Below are positions 1 through 7,535 of a stretch of 46,471 nt of DNA, piece after piece (the first letter of the stretch is position 1; every line of letters starts with the position of its first letter). The position numbers and the translations under genes were made by a program. Under the pieces are notes generated by a model. The model was not told where the DNA came from, made no database searches, and worked only from the letters and a program-made list of their open reading frames with translations. Source of the DNA: Akkermansia sp. (GTDB lineage Bacteria > Verrucomicrobiota > Verrucomicrobiia > Verrucomicrobiales > Akkermansiaceae). The stretch lies in assembly GCA_017937215.1 (NCBI GenBank), contig JAGBDZ010000026.1, forward strand, positions 1-46,471. Direction: 5' to 3'.

Positions 1-1
1 A

Positions 2-325
2 TAGCCCAGCGTGGAGCCGCCACGCGGCGGAACGCTGGGTAAAACGAAGAACATATCAGAACCCCGAACGAAGTGAGCGGGTGGCAGAAAGCGCAGCTAA
101 AACACTAAGCCAAAGCTTCCCGTCTCCGGGCTCACGCCCTACGCCGTGGCGGGCTGCCACCCACTCCGCTACGCTCCGGGGTTCCGGTCATTCTTTGTAC
201 CATACCCAGGGTTTCGCCGCTATCGCGGCTGCACCCTGGGCTAAGAATATACCGCCCTCCGGGCTCAAAATTCCGCTACGCTGACGCTCCGCAAACTACT
301 CTACAAATTCCAATTTATCGCGCAA
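2..325. repeat. Composite nested-palindrome intergenic element (cut by the window edge)
   Basis: This gene-free stretch is built from inverted repeats. Unit 2-41 begins TAGCCCAG and ends CTGGGTA; a related unit at 213-243 begins TACCCAG and ends CTGGGCTA, so the two are inverted copies and each can also fold on itself. Between them, 60-87 (ending GGGTGGCAG) pairs imperfectly with 154-183 (starting CTGCCACCC). The outer part, read on the minus strand, carries AAATTGGAATTT and GGAATTTTGAGCCC, which recur in the elements near 14118 and 46153. I see no convincing gene in 1-374; open frames here are by-products of the palindromes. Confidence 0.7.
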
Positions 326-374
326 CCTTCTCAATCATTGTGACACGTGAAGCCATATAGCATGCGTGACCGCC

Positions 375-836
375 TCATTCCCTCCCCTTCCTTTTCTCGC
401 TGCGGAAGATTCGGGGGCGGAGGGGCGAAGCTGAGGTCCATATGCCACGGGCGGCGGCGCGGGCACGGGCTTCAGCTTCGGCCAGCACAGCATCATCGGC
501 CGCGTAGTGGCGGTAGAGCCAGGCGAGACCTTCCTTGAGCATAAAGCGGTTCACATAACGAGCGCCGGCATAGACTTTGCCCACGTAGCGGCCGTACTGG
601 TCCTTGTCCAACACCTCCACCCGGATGGGCTTATCATAAACCAGGTAACCAAGTTTCTTGCGGGCTTCCCGGGCAAGCGGCTGGTCTTTCTCCGGCGCGT
701 CAATTCCATAGAGACGAATCCGCACGCGCTCAGCGCCCGGCAATTCCAGAATCAGGGAATCACCATCGGATACCCCCACGCAGATTCCGGTCATTTCAAA
801 AGGAAAATCCATGAACGGAGTATTTATTTGAGCCAC
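375..836 (-). CDS. Thermonuclease family protein (SNase-like OB fold)
   Basis: Staphylococcal-nuclease-like protein of 153 residues, expected to cleave nucleic acids in a Ca2+-dependent manner. The core RLYGIDAPE matches the family signature. R41, D46 and E49, with R83 in QYGR, occupy the positions of catalytic R35, D40, E43 and R87 of S. aureus nuclease. The GLAWLYRHYA segment and the short C-terminal helix are also family-like. No signal peptide is visible, so secretion is not supported unless a different start is used; Met9 and Met15 are alternatives. Its start overlaps the end of the upstream lipoprotein gene by 13 bases, suggesting co-transcription. The last of a minus-strand series behind the class III RNR genes; no functional link to them is evident. 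Confidence 0.85.
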   Translation of the reverse strand: MAQINTPFMDFPFEMTGICVGVSDGDSLILELPGAERVRIRLYGIDAPEKDQPLAREARKKLGYLVYDKPIRVEVLDKDQYGRYVGKVYAGARYVNRFMLKEGLAWLYRHYAADDAVLAEAEARARAAARGIWTSASPLRPRIFRSEKRKGRE

Positions 837-1387
837 TCGGTAAAGGGATACACACCCATTTCAGCAAAGGGAGTCGAGAGGACGAACAGGAGTCCGCTGA
901 CCAGAACACAGGGAACATCAACCACCACAAAGCAGACGGCCGAAAGTGGATAAGCCCAGGCAGCATGCAGCGTGGTGCGGTATTCTCCTGTGGGTAGCAG
1001 TTCCGGGCTATTTTCGAATTCCTGCAAGACTGCGGAGTCCGACAGTTCGGCAGGCACGGCGGTCCCGCTCCACATATCCAGACGGTAGGTCAAAAGTGGT
1101 TGTTCATCCCGGGTATCGGAGATGAGCTCATAGGTCGCTTCGGGTGTTGGCGCCATGGCACTTTGCACCCAGTCCGTTTTCCGGGAGCAGGAAACCACGC
1201 GCCCCTCTATGTACAAATCATGGGACCGGATTCCCGGGATAGACGGTTGATGAACGCACCACCGCCGACCATTGGTCTGCACACAATCATACTCGCGCCC
1301 ATAGTCTGCCAGGCGCGTGTGTGTATTCAGCACGCAGGAACTCAGCAAAAGGCAGCATACTGCCAGGAAGAACAAATGAGCTTTCAT
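824..1387 (-). CDS. Putative lipoprotein, YceK/YidQ-like
   Basis: Small predicted outer-envelope lipoprotein of unknown function. Starting at the Met at 1387, the protein opens with a short hydrophobic signal ending in the lipobox LSSC (Cys18, the presumed lipidated residue). An upstream in-frame Met at 1414 would add nine polar residues before the signal and is less likely. The C-terminal part holds a hydrophobic stretch with a VDVPCVLVSG core, resembling the conserved end of YceK/YidQ-type lipoproteins; that resemblance is weak and read by eye. The middle is rich in Cys and polar residues. It lies 37 bases downstream of nrdG and overlaps the thermonuclease start. Confidence 0.6.
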   Translation of the reverse strand: MKAHLFFLAVCCLLLSSCVLNTHTRLADYGREYDCVQTNGRRWCVHQPSIPGIRSHDLYIEGRVVSCSRKTDWVQSAMAPTPEATYELISDTRDEQPLLTYRLDMWSGTAVPAELSDSAVLQEFENSPELLPTGEYRTTLHAAWAYPLSAVCFVVVDVPCVLVSGLLFVLSTPFAEMGVYPFTEWLK

Positions 1388-1424
1388 GACCAGCCAATGA
1401 GAGAATATCCGCAAGTTCGCTGCC

Positions 1425-2126
1425 TTATCTGTACCGCTCTTCCGGGAAGTTGCGGTAGCCGATGGTGAGCGGGCTCATGTCATCCAGCAGGCGGCGGTCG
1501 TAGCGGCGGCGGGGCGGCTCCAGGTTGCCGAGGGTCTTGCCCTTGTCCGGCTCAAAGAAGAACTGGAGGTAGTAGTTGCCGGTGTAGCCCAGGGCGTGGG
1601 TATCGCGTATCATGCGGAGGATATCCGCTTCATCCAGCAAGTCGGGGTGCACGGTGGTGCGCACCTCATGCTCGATTCCGTATTCAATCAGGGTCGTGAG
1701 CGTTTCCTGGTAGCGCTCGAAAAGCAGTTTGCCGCCGGGGAGACGCCAGCTGCGGTTGGAGGGCATTTTGTTATCAAGCGCCACGTAGTTGATAAGCCCT
1801 TCCTCCAGCAGGGCGCGGACGACGTGGGGATTGCTGCCGTTCGTATCAACCTTGATGAGGTAGCCGAGCTTCTTAATCTCGCGGCAGACTTCAGCAATAT
1901 CGGGGTTGAGGGTGGACTCTCCTCCGGAAAGCACTACGGCATCGAGAAAGCCGGCGCGCTCCCGGAGGAAAGCCATCTCATCCTGCCCGCCACCATGACT
2001 CAGAACAAGTTCCGGGTTATAGCAGTAGGGGCATCGCAGATTACACCCGGTGTACCAGAAGATACAGGCCGCTTTTTTCGGGTAATCCAGAAAGGTAAGC
2101 GGGGTGATATCTGCGGGGTGACGCAT
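1425..2126 (-). CDS. nrdG: Anaerobic ribonucleotide reductase activating protein (NrdG2-type radical SAM)
   Basis: Radical SAM activase that generates the glycyl radical on class III ribonucleotide reductase. The 233-residue protein has the CxxxCxxC cluster motif CNLRCPYC at C28, C32 and C35, preceded by TFLDYPKKAACIFWYTG and followed by a YNPELV segment, which is the pattern of the NrdG2 subgroup. VVLSGGE (the SAM-binding GGE motif) follows at about residue 65. It lies 24 bases downstream of the small glycyl-radical subunit and in the same direction as nrdD, so activase and both parts of its substrate sit in one apparent operon. Confidence 0.9.
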   Translation of the reverse strand: MRHPADITPLTFLDYPKKAACIFWYTGCNLRCPYCYNPELVLSHGGGQDEMAFLRERAGFLDAVVLSGGESTLNPDIAEVCREIKKLGYLIKVDTNGSNPHVVRALLEEGLINYVALDNKMPSNRSWRLPGGKLLFERYQETLTTLIEYGIEHEVRTTVHPDLLDEADILRMIRDTHALGYTGNYYLQFFFEPDKGKTLGNLEPPRRRYDRRLLDDMSPLTIGYRNFPEERYR

Positions 2127-2150
2127 AACCTGAGGGTTCGCAAACGCGAG

Positions 2151-2363
2151 TTACTTGAGGATGGCGTCGCAGCCACAGCCGCAGGGCTCCACAAAGTGAG
2201 CGCGCTCCTCGAACTCACCCTGCTTGCCGGCGTTGAAGGTCTCCACCGGTCGGTGGTAGCCCATCACGCGGGTGTACACGGTGCACTTGGTGCGCTCCTC
2301 GGCGTGCTCGCTAAGCAGCTGCTCGTCGGTCTTGTATACGGGTTTTACTTCCTGATCGCTCAT
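2151..2363 (-). CDS. nrdD: Separate glycyl-radical domain of class III ribonucleotide reductase
   Basis: A 70-residue protein containing just the C-terminal glycyl-radical segment of NrdD. The motif RVMGYHRPVETFNAGKQGEF matches the radical loop of anaerobic ribonucleotide reductases, with Gly35 the expected radical site. KC precedes it, and a CGCGC tail at residues 61-65 may bind metal. The large NrdD subunit upstream stops just before this region, so the radical must be supplied in trans. A longer frame opens with an ATG at 2408 that shares one base with the nrdD stop (TGATG). However, the first 15 codons there look like this genome's A/C-rich untranslated leader, so the Met at 2363 is preferred. 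Confidence 0.85.
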   Translation of the reverse strand: MSDQEVKPVYKTDEQLLSEHAEERTKCTVYTRVMGYHRPVETFNAGKQGEFEERAHFVEPCGCGCDAILK

Positions 2364-2407
2364 GGTCGTGGTTTCTATTGGTTGGTTTGGGTTAAATCTG
2401 GCGGGCA

Positions 2408-4525
2408 TCAGAACAGCGGCAGCTCAGGCTGCTCCTCGGTGCGGGCGCGGTCGATAATCTCCTGGTCGCAGAGCGGGCAGAAGTCGTGGCGGCCGCGGAG
2501 GTAGCCGTGCTTCTCGCACACGGAGAAGAGCGGAGTTACCGTGATGTAGGGCATCTTGAAGTTGGTAAGCACCTTGCGCACGATGTCGCGGCAGGCCTCC
2601 GGGGAGGAGATAGCCTCGTTCATGTACATGTGGAACACCGTACCACCCGTGTAGCAGCACTGCAGCTTGTCCTGCATCTTCAGAGCCTTGAACAGGTCGT
2701 GCGTGTAACCGGCCGGCAGCTGAGAGCTGTTCGTGTAGTAACGGTGGCCGGGGGTACCGCTCTGGATGATATCGGGGAAGCGCTTCTGGTCTTCGCGGGC
2801 AAAGCGGTGAGTGGTGCCTTCTGCAGGGGTAGCCTCCAGGTTGTAGAGGTTGCCGGTAGCCTCCTGGTAGCCGCGGATTCGTTCGCGCATGAAGTGCAGC
2901 ACTTCCTCGGCAAAGGCGATGCCCTGCGGCTCGGCGGTGTTCATCGTGTCATTGGAGAAGTTGCGCAGCATTTCGTTCATGCCGTTCAGACCGATGGTGG
3001 AGAAGTGGTTGCGCAGGTGCGGCAGGTAGCGCTTGGTGTAGGGATACAGGCCACGCTCGTACAGGGTGTTGATGAACACGCGCTTCTTCTCCAGCGTGTC
3101 CTTGGCCAGGTCCATGAGCTCGCCCAACTTGCTGTACAGCAGGTTCTTGTTGCCCTTGTACAGGTAACCCAGGCGGGCAAGGTTGATGGTCACCACGCCG
3201 ATGGAACCGGTCATTTCAGCAGAGCCGAACAGACCGCCGCCGCGCTTTAGCAGTTCGCGCAGGTCCAGCTGCAGACGGCAGCACATAGAGCGCACGGCAT
3301 CCGGCTTGTAGGCCTCTTCGTCGATTACCTTGTTGCCGTTCTCGTCGTACTTGTACTGGGAACCCACGAAGTTCTGGAAGTAGGAGGAACCGATCTTGGC
3401 GGCGTTCTCGAAGAGCAGCGGCACGTTCTCGCCGTCCCAGTCGAAGTCCTCGGTGATATTCACCGTGGGAATCGGGAAGGTGAAGGGCTGGCCCGTGCTG
3501 TCGCCTTCGGTGAGCACCTCGTAGAAAGCCTTCTGGATGACCATCATTTCCTTCTGGAAGTGCTTATAGGTCAGGTCCGTCAGGCTCTCCACACCACGTT
3601 CCTTGGCGATGGCCAGCAGCTTCTCGTCCTCGATACCTTCGAAGATGTGCTGGTTGCCGGACATGGGAGTCTGCTCGCGCAGGTCGCGGGGCACCGTCCA
3701 GTCGATGGTCACGTTGGTGAACGGGCTCTGGCCCCAGCGGCTCGGCACGTTCAGGTTGTACACAAAGCCACGCAGAGCCTTCTTCACTGCCTTGTAGGGC
3801 AGCTGGTCCTTGAACAGGTAGGGGGAAAGGTAGGTATCGAACGAGCTGAAAGCCTGTGCACCGGCCCACTCACTCTGCAGAATGCCCAGGAAATTGGCCA
3901 TCTGCCCCAGAGCCTCGCGGAAGTGCTTGGGCGGGCGGCTGTTCACACGGCTGCGCACACCATTGAAGCCCTCGTTCAGCAGGGCGCGCAGGCTCCAGCC
4001 GGCGCAGTAGCCGGTAAGGCAGTCAAGGTCATGGATGTGGTAGTCGCCATTGCGGTGGGCGGCACCTTCCTCCGGGGTGTACACCTGGTCCAGCCAGTAG
4101 TTGGCAATCACCTTACCGGCGGTGTTGTTCACAAGACCTGCGTTGGAGTACGTGGTGTTGGAGTTGGCCTTGATGCGCCAGTCCGTGTTACCCACATATT
4201 CCTCGATGGTCTGCTTACAATCCACCCAGGTGTTACCCTTGTAAAGGCCGGCAATCTGCTCGCGCTGCAGCTTGTGCAGGAAACGGTATTTAATGAAATT
4301 GCGGGCTGTGTCGTAGGCGCCGGCTCGCATCAGTTCCTTTTCGATGCGGTCCTGCACCATTTCCACAGGCAGGTATTCTTCGTGCTTCAGTTTGTCCAGC
4401 ACATTTGCATAGACAAGAGGATTGTACTCCTCCTGCGAGGCGTGGAACGCCTTCTCGATGGCCTGCTGTACCTTGTAGGCCTCGAAGCGTTCGCGCTTAC
4501 CGTTTCTTTTGATAATTTCAGGCAT
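2408..4525 (-). CDS. nrdD: Anaerobic ribonucleoside-triphosphate reductase, large subunit without the glycyl-radical tail
   Basis: Catalytic subunit (705 residues) of class III ribonucleotide reductase, which makes dNTPs from NTPs under anaerobiosis. Residues 3-90 form an ATP-cone, the allosteric domain (IIKRNGKRERFEAYKV). The barrel region carries DCLTGYCAGWSL and SMCCRLQLD, typical NrdD Cys-containing segments. The C-terminus has a zinc-ribbon-like set, C670, H673, C683 and C686. In standard single-chain enzymes the RVxGY glycyl-radical loop follows this site; here the chain ends at ELPLF and that loop is encoded by the next gene. The start ATG at 4525 follows a long upstream region with NrdR boxes and two possible promoters. 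Confidence 0.93.
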   Translation of the reverse strand: MPEIIKRNGKRERFEAYKVQQAIEKAFHASQEEYNPLVYANVLDKLKHEEYLPVEMVQDRIEKELMRAGAYDTARNFIKYRFLHKLQREQIAGLYKGNTWVDCKQTIEEYVGNTDWRIKANSNTTYSNAGLVNNTAGKVIANYWLDQVYTPEEGAAHRNGDYHIHDLDCLTGYCAGWSLRALLNEGFNGVRSRVNSRPPKHFREALGQMANFLGILQSEWAGAQAFSSFDTYLSPYLFKDQLPYKAVKKALRGFVYNLNVPSRWGQSPFTNVTIDWTVPRDLREQTPMSGNQHIFEGIEDEKLLAIAKERGVESLTDLTYKHFQKEMMVIQKAFYEVLTEGDSTGQPFTFPIPTVNITEDFDWDGENVPLLFENAAKIGSSYFQNFVGSQYKYDENGNKVIDEEAYKPDAVRSMCCRLQLDLRELLKRGGGLFGSAEMTGSIGVVTINLARLGYLYKGNKNLLYSKLGELMDLAKDTLEKKRVFINTLYERGLYPYTKRYLPHLRNHFSTIGLNGMNEMLRNFSNDTMNTAEPQGIAFAEEVLHFMRERIRGYQEATGNLYNLEATPAEGTTHRFAREDQKRFPDIIQSGTPGHRYYTNSSQLPAGYTHDLFKALKMQDKLQCCYTGGTVFHMYMNEAISSPEACRDIVRKVLTNFKMPYITVTPLFSVCEKHGYLRGRHDFCPLCDQEIIDRARTEEQPELPLF

Positions 4526-4609
4526 GGTTGCGTGAGAGATTTATAAGTTTTCTTAACCCGTTAACCGGGGCACTCCAGCCAGCGGGTTGTGGCTCGGTGT
4601 TCGGGGTTG

Positions 4610-4638
4610 AATGTATCATGCATAATACCCCTTTGCAA
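4610..4638 (-). promoter_or_regulatory. Candidate proximal promoter of nrdD
   Basis: On the minus strand, TTGCAA (4633-4638) and TACATT (4610-4615) are separated by 17 bases, giving a start near 4603 and a leader of about 78 bases before nrdD. A second, more distal candidate is ATGTTT (4692-4697) with TATAAA (4669-4674), also 17 apart; its -10 is covered by the weaker NrdR box. Confidence 0.4.
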
Positions 4639-4670
4639 GCAAAAAAATGAATGGGGGCACACTTTTCTTT

Positions 4671-4718
4671 ATACAAAATATGGAACACTTAAACATTTCG
4701 CTACACTATATATTGTAT
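4671..4718 (-). promoter_or_regulatory. Tandem NrdR boxes upstream of nrdD
   Basis: Bases 4703-4718 read ACACTATATATTGTAT, a near match to the palindromic NrdR box ACACwATATATwGTGT. A weaker copy, ATACAAAATATGGAAC, lies at 4671-4686. The copies start 32 bases apart, about three helical turns, the usual spacing of paired NrdR sites. NrdR is the ATP-cone repressor of ribonucleotide reductase operons; its own gene is not in this window. The weaker box overlaps a TATAAA -10 element. Confidence 0.75.
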
Positions 4719-4737
4719 ATATACGTCACATGTCCTA

Positions 4738-4756
4738 TTTTAGAACATTTCTAGTG
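4738..4756. promoter_or_regulatory. Palindrome shared with the peroxiredoxin promoter
   Basis: TTTTAGAACATTTCTAGTG is an imperfect palindrome. Its first 16 bases match 15 of 16 with the perfect palindrome at 16637-16655 upstream of the peroxiredoxin gene. A redox-responsive operator is a guess; the regulator is unknown. Confidence 0.35.
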
Positions 4757-4851
4757 ATTCTCGTATGAAATATTGTCCGAAGACGTTGATTCAAGCGGGT
4801 TCTGCGACGAAAAAACGCCTTCTTAGCTAAGGCTCTATATGGTGTGGTTAC

Positions 4852-4881
4852 AAAAAAGCACCCACAAAATGTTGCGGGTGC
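4852..4881 (-). terminator. Rho-independent terminator of the argF-sufE-methyltransferase operon
   Basis: On the minus strand a GCACCC/GGGTGC hairpin (4858-4881) is followed by six T residues (4852-4857), just after the methyltransferase stop. Confidence 0.8.
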
Positions 4882-4902
4882 AAAAAGCATTTTTGAGTTG
4901 GA

Positions 4903-5787
4903 TTAATTTTTTGCCCAGATGCACTTTAAGTAGTCATCTCCGTCGAAATCGAAGGGCATGGGCACCGGAATGAGGCTGGCAGAGGGAATTCCTTCCGCCA
5001 CCATGCGACGGAAGGCCGACATGCTCAGTTTGCGGCAATTGGTGGAGCAAAGGATACGCCCAGCGGGAGCGAGGCAGGCAGCCGCAAGGTTCACCAAGTG
5101 GTCATAATCTTTTTCCACACGCCACACATGCCCCTTCTCATCGCGCGAGAAAGTGGGAGGGTCAAGCACAATGATATCGAAGCGGCGGCCCTGGCGGGCA
5201 AAGCGGTCCATCCAGTGCAGAGCATCGCCCTTGCAGAAGTAATGTTCATCCGGGTCAATATCATTCAGCGCCATATTTTCGCGGCACCAGCTCAGGCAGG
5301 GCTGGGCCAGGTCCAGCGTGGTGGTTTGCGCCCCGGCCAGCGCCGCACACACAGAAAAAGCGCCGGTGTAGGCAAAGGTGTTGAGCACCTTCATGCCGGG
5401 GCGGCAGATACGGCGGAGCTCTGCGCGGTTATCACGCTGGTCCAGGAAAATACCCTGGGAGTACCCTGCCCCCATATCCATGAGATAGCGTACACCGTTC
5501 TCCTGAATCACGAAACGCGGAGGAACCTCCGGGCCACAGAGAAACACCGGCGGTTCCTTCACATCCTTATCAAGGCGCTTCACATACACCGGGCGGCCGC
5601 TTGCTTTCAAGCAATCCTTCAGCGCAGCGGGCAGCGCCGTATCTCGCAGCGAAACCAGCAGACGATCCGCCAGAGCATCAATAAACACGCCCGGCCAGGG
5701 TGCACCATCAGACACGCGGAAAGCATCCGTCTCAGGTGGCAGCTTGGTCAGGCGTTGCTCCAGGAGCCTCTGCAGGGGATTTTTCAC
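4903..5787 (-). CDS. Class I SAM-dependent methyltransferase, RlmI/RlmK-like
   Basis: Predicted rRNA (cytosine or guanine) methyltransferase of 294 residues. The SAM-binding region reads VLNTFAYTGAFSV, preceded by the family hallmark GIFLDQRDNR. The catalytic-loop motif LDPPTFSR is as in RlmI/RlmK-type enzymes. The N-terminal part is short: there is no clear PUA domain of the kind found in full-length RlmI, so the exact target is uncertain. The start is GTG at 5787 and overlaps the sufE stop by four bases (GTGA), indicating translational coupling. It is the last gene of the argF-sufE operon and is followed by a terminator. Confidence 0.85.
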   Translation of the reverse strand: MKNPLQRLLEQRLTKLPPETDAFRVSDGAPWPGVFIDALADRLLVSLRDTALPAALKDCLKASGRPVYVKRLDKDVKEPPVFLCGPEVPPRFVIQENGVRYLMDMGAGYSQGIFLDQRDNRAELRRICRPGMKVLNTFAYTGAFSVCAALAGAQTTTLDLAQPCLSWCRENMALNDIDPDEHYFCKGDALHWMDRFARQGRRFDIIVLDPPTFSRDEKGHVWRVEKDYDHLVNLAAACLAPAGRILCSTNCRKLSMSAFRRMVAEGIPSASLIPVPMPFDFDGDDYLKCIWAKN

Positions 5788-6209
5788 AGAAGGAAAGTCT
5801 TGGCTGCGTTGTCGGCAGCCTTGCGGATGGTGGCAGCCATGGAAGTGAGAGCATTGGCACGGGTGGAAGCCAGATGTTCTTTCAGGCCGCAGTCATCCAG
5901 CCTGCTGAGGTCAGCGGCCAGAATCTCTGCCGGAGTGAGCCCTGACAGCAGACGAATGAACAGCGCAATGAGCCCCTTCGTGATGAGAGAGTCACTATCT
6001 GCATGGATGATGAGCTTGCCGTCATCCATCTCAGTACCGACCCACACGCGGCTCTGGCAGCCTTTGATGAGGTTGCTGTTCTTGCGGTAGGTTTCGGGCA
6101 TAGCCGGCAGACGCCGCCCCAGCGAGATGATGAATTCGTACTTCTCTGTCCAGTCCTCGAAGACGGACATATCATCCAGCAGCTCCTCGATGCGTGCGTT
6201 GTAATCCAT
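5784..6209 (-). CDS. sufE: Cysteine desulfuration protein SufE
   Basis: SufE accepts persulfide sulfur from the desulfurase SufS and passes it to the Fe-S scaffold. The 141-residue protein has the family layout: FEDWTEKYEFIISLGRRLP near the N-terminus and IKGCQSRVWV around the sulfur-accepting Cys51, the same position as Cys51 of E. coli SufE. ATG at 6209 shares a base with the argF stop (TGATG); a GTG three bases upstream is an alternative. No sufS or sufBCD genes are visible nearby, so its placement between argF and a methyltransferase is unusual. Confidence 0.92.
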   Translation of the reverse strand: MDYNARIEELLDDMSVFEDWTEKYEFIISLGRRLPAMPETYRKNSNLIKGCQSRVWVGTEMDDGKLIIHADSDSLITKGLIALFIRLLSGLTPAEILAADLSRLDDCGLKEHLASTRANALTSMAATIRKAADNAAKTFLL

Positions 6210-7126
6210 CACTTATTGCGGCTGGTTGCCAGCGTGTAAAGCACAGCCTTCTGGGCGTGCAGACGATTCTCAGCCTCGCGGAAAATAACCGGCGCGTTGG
6301 CCTCCAGCACCTCATCCGTGATTTCATAGCCGCGGTAGGCGGGCAGGCAATGCAGCACGATGTGGCCGGGGGCTGCCAGCTTCAGCAGTTCATCATTCAC
6401 CTGGTAGGGGAAGAATGCCTTTTCCTTAGTACCCTTCTCTGCCTCCTGCCCCATGGAAATCCATGTATCGGTATTGATGACCATGCAATCGCGCACCGCC
6501 TCGGCAGCATCAGTCGTGCAGATGATATTCGGGCAATCGAGTGCTGCCAGGGTCTCAGCCTTGGGCAGAGCCTGCTCCGGGCCGGCCAGCACCAGCGTGA
6601 AGCCGAGGTGCTTGGCGGCCCACATCCAGGAACGGCCCATGTTGTTATCCACATCGCCCAGGAAAGAAATCTTCATATCCTTCCAGGAGCCCACGCCGTA
6701 CTGCTCCTCGATGGTGAGCAGGTCAGCCAGAATCTGGCAGGGATGCTCCAGATCGGTCAGCGCATTGATGGTCGGCAGCTTGGAATAATCCGCGAAATCC
6801 ACCACGTCCTGCTGGTCATAGGTGCGGATGATGGCACCGTGAATCATGCGCCCCAGCACACGGGCTGTATCCTTGATGGGTTCGCCGCGGCCCAGCTGGA
6901 TATCGCGGGTGGAAAGGAACATCGGGCGGCCGCCCAGTTCGGAAATACCCACCTCAAAAGAAACACGCGTGCGGGTGGACGATTTGGAGAAAATCAGTGC
7001 CCAGGTCTGCCCGGCCAAGGGCTGCTCGGTGTGGCAACCGCGCTCTGCCTTGAGCTTGTGGCCCAGGGCCAGTAGTTCACGAATCTGGTCAGCGCTCAGT
7101 TCTTCAATGGAAAGAAGGTTATTCAT
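6209..7126 (-). CDS. argF: Ornithine carbamoyltransferase
   Basis: Catalyses ornithine + carbamoyl phosphate to citrulline in arginine synthesis. The 305-residue protein carries the carbamoyl-phosphate motif STRTR (residues 50-54) and HPCQ (128-131). The ornithine-binding DTWISMG (220-226) and the HCLP loop (259-262) distinguish it from the aspartate enzyme, which is also present in this window (pyrB, with HPSQ and HPGP). All key residues are intact. It heads a three-gene minus-strand operon with sufE and a methyltransferase, whose reading frames overlap. A TTTACA-N17-TACTGT promoter lies upstream. No ARG-box operator was recognised. Confidence 0.96.
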   Translation of the reverse strand: MNNLLSIEELSADQIRELLALGHKLKAERGCHTEQPLAGQTWALIFSKSSTRTRVSFEVGISELGGRPMFLSTRDIQLGRGEPIKDTARVLGRMIHGAIIRTYDQQDVVDFADYSKLPTINALTDLEHPCQILADLLTIEEQYGVGSWKDMKISFLGDVDNNMGRSWMWAAKHLGFTLVLAGPEQALPKAETLAALDCPNIICTTDAAEAVRDCMVINTDTWISMGQEAEKGTKEKAFFPYQVNDELLKLAAPGHIVLHCLPAYRGYEITDEVLEANAPVIFREAENRLHAQKAVLYTLATSRNK

Positions 7127-7154
7127 GGCTCTATATAAATTCCGGGAAAGCTGA

Positions 7155-7183
7155 ACAGTAGCACGTTTCCCCTGCTCTGTAAA
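7155..7183 (-). promoter_or_regulatory. Candidate argF promoter
   Basis: On the minus strand TTTACA (7178-7183) and TACTGT (7155-7160) are exactly 17 bases apart, leaving a leader of about 20 bases before argF. Confidence 0.45.
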
Positions 7184-7268
7184 GTTCAGAGTGAGTCAGC
7201 GCGACCCAATATGTTGTTGTCAGCTGAAATTCTGCCCCGCAACATCAAATTATGTATCTTAATCCGGC

Positions 7269-7532
7269 CTAGCTATTCTTCAGCAGCAAGCCCCGCACCG
7301 AGAGCATATACTTCTGACGCGGATGCCGGGGCTGCTCCGGGTACAACATGCGCACCAGCCCCACCCCCATGGCTGGCTGCAGATAATTCTGCAGGAAGGA
7401 AGGCCGGTGTTTCAAACCGCAACGTTGCATCAACTCACGGACAGAGCACTCTTCATCTCCCATCCTGGATACCAGCAGTGCTACCGTATCCGGCAAGGGT
7501 TCCTGTACTTGTTCGGTTACTTGTTCGGTCAC
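7269..7532 (-). pseudogene. Detached C-terminal winged-helix domain of the Fic protein
   Basis: This 87-codon frame continues the upstream Fic gene in the same reading frame, after a single TAA (7536-7538) and one CAA codon. It encodes the TEQV-repeat linker and the winged-helix domain common at the C-terminus of Fic-family proteins (GLKHRPSFLQNYLQPA, QKYMLSVRG). The linker consists of 12-base repeats, ACC GAA CAA GTA; the unit at the break reads GCC TAA CAA GTG. One GAA-to-TAA change therefore explains the stop. A GTG three codons after the stop's last sense codon could allow reinitiation, so the domain may still be made as a separate polypeptide. Confidence 0.7.
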
Positions 7533-7535
7533 TTG

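Noticed and set aside
81..284. A 67-codon frame in the left intergenic repeat
   Set aside because: It lies wholly inside palindromic repeats and its peptide reflects the repeat; such frames are common false genes.
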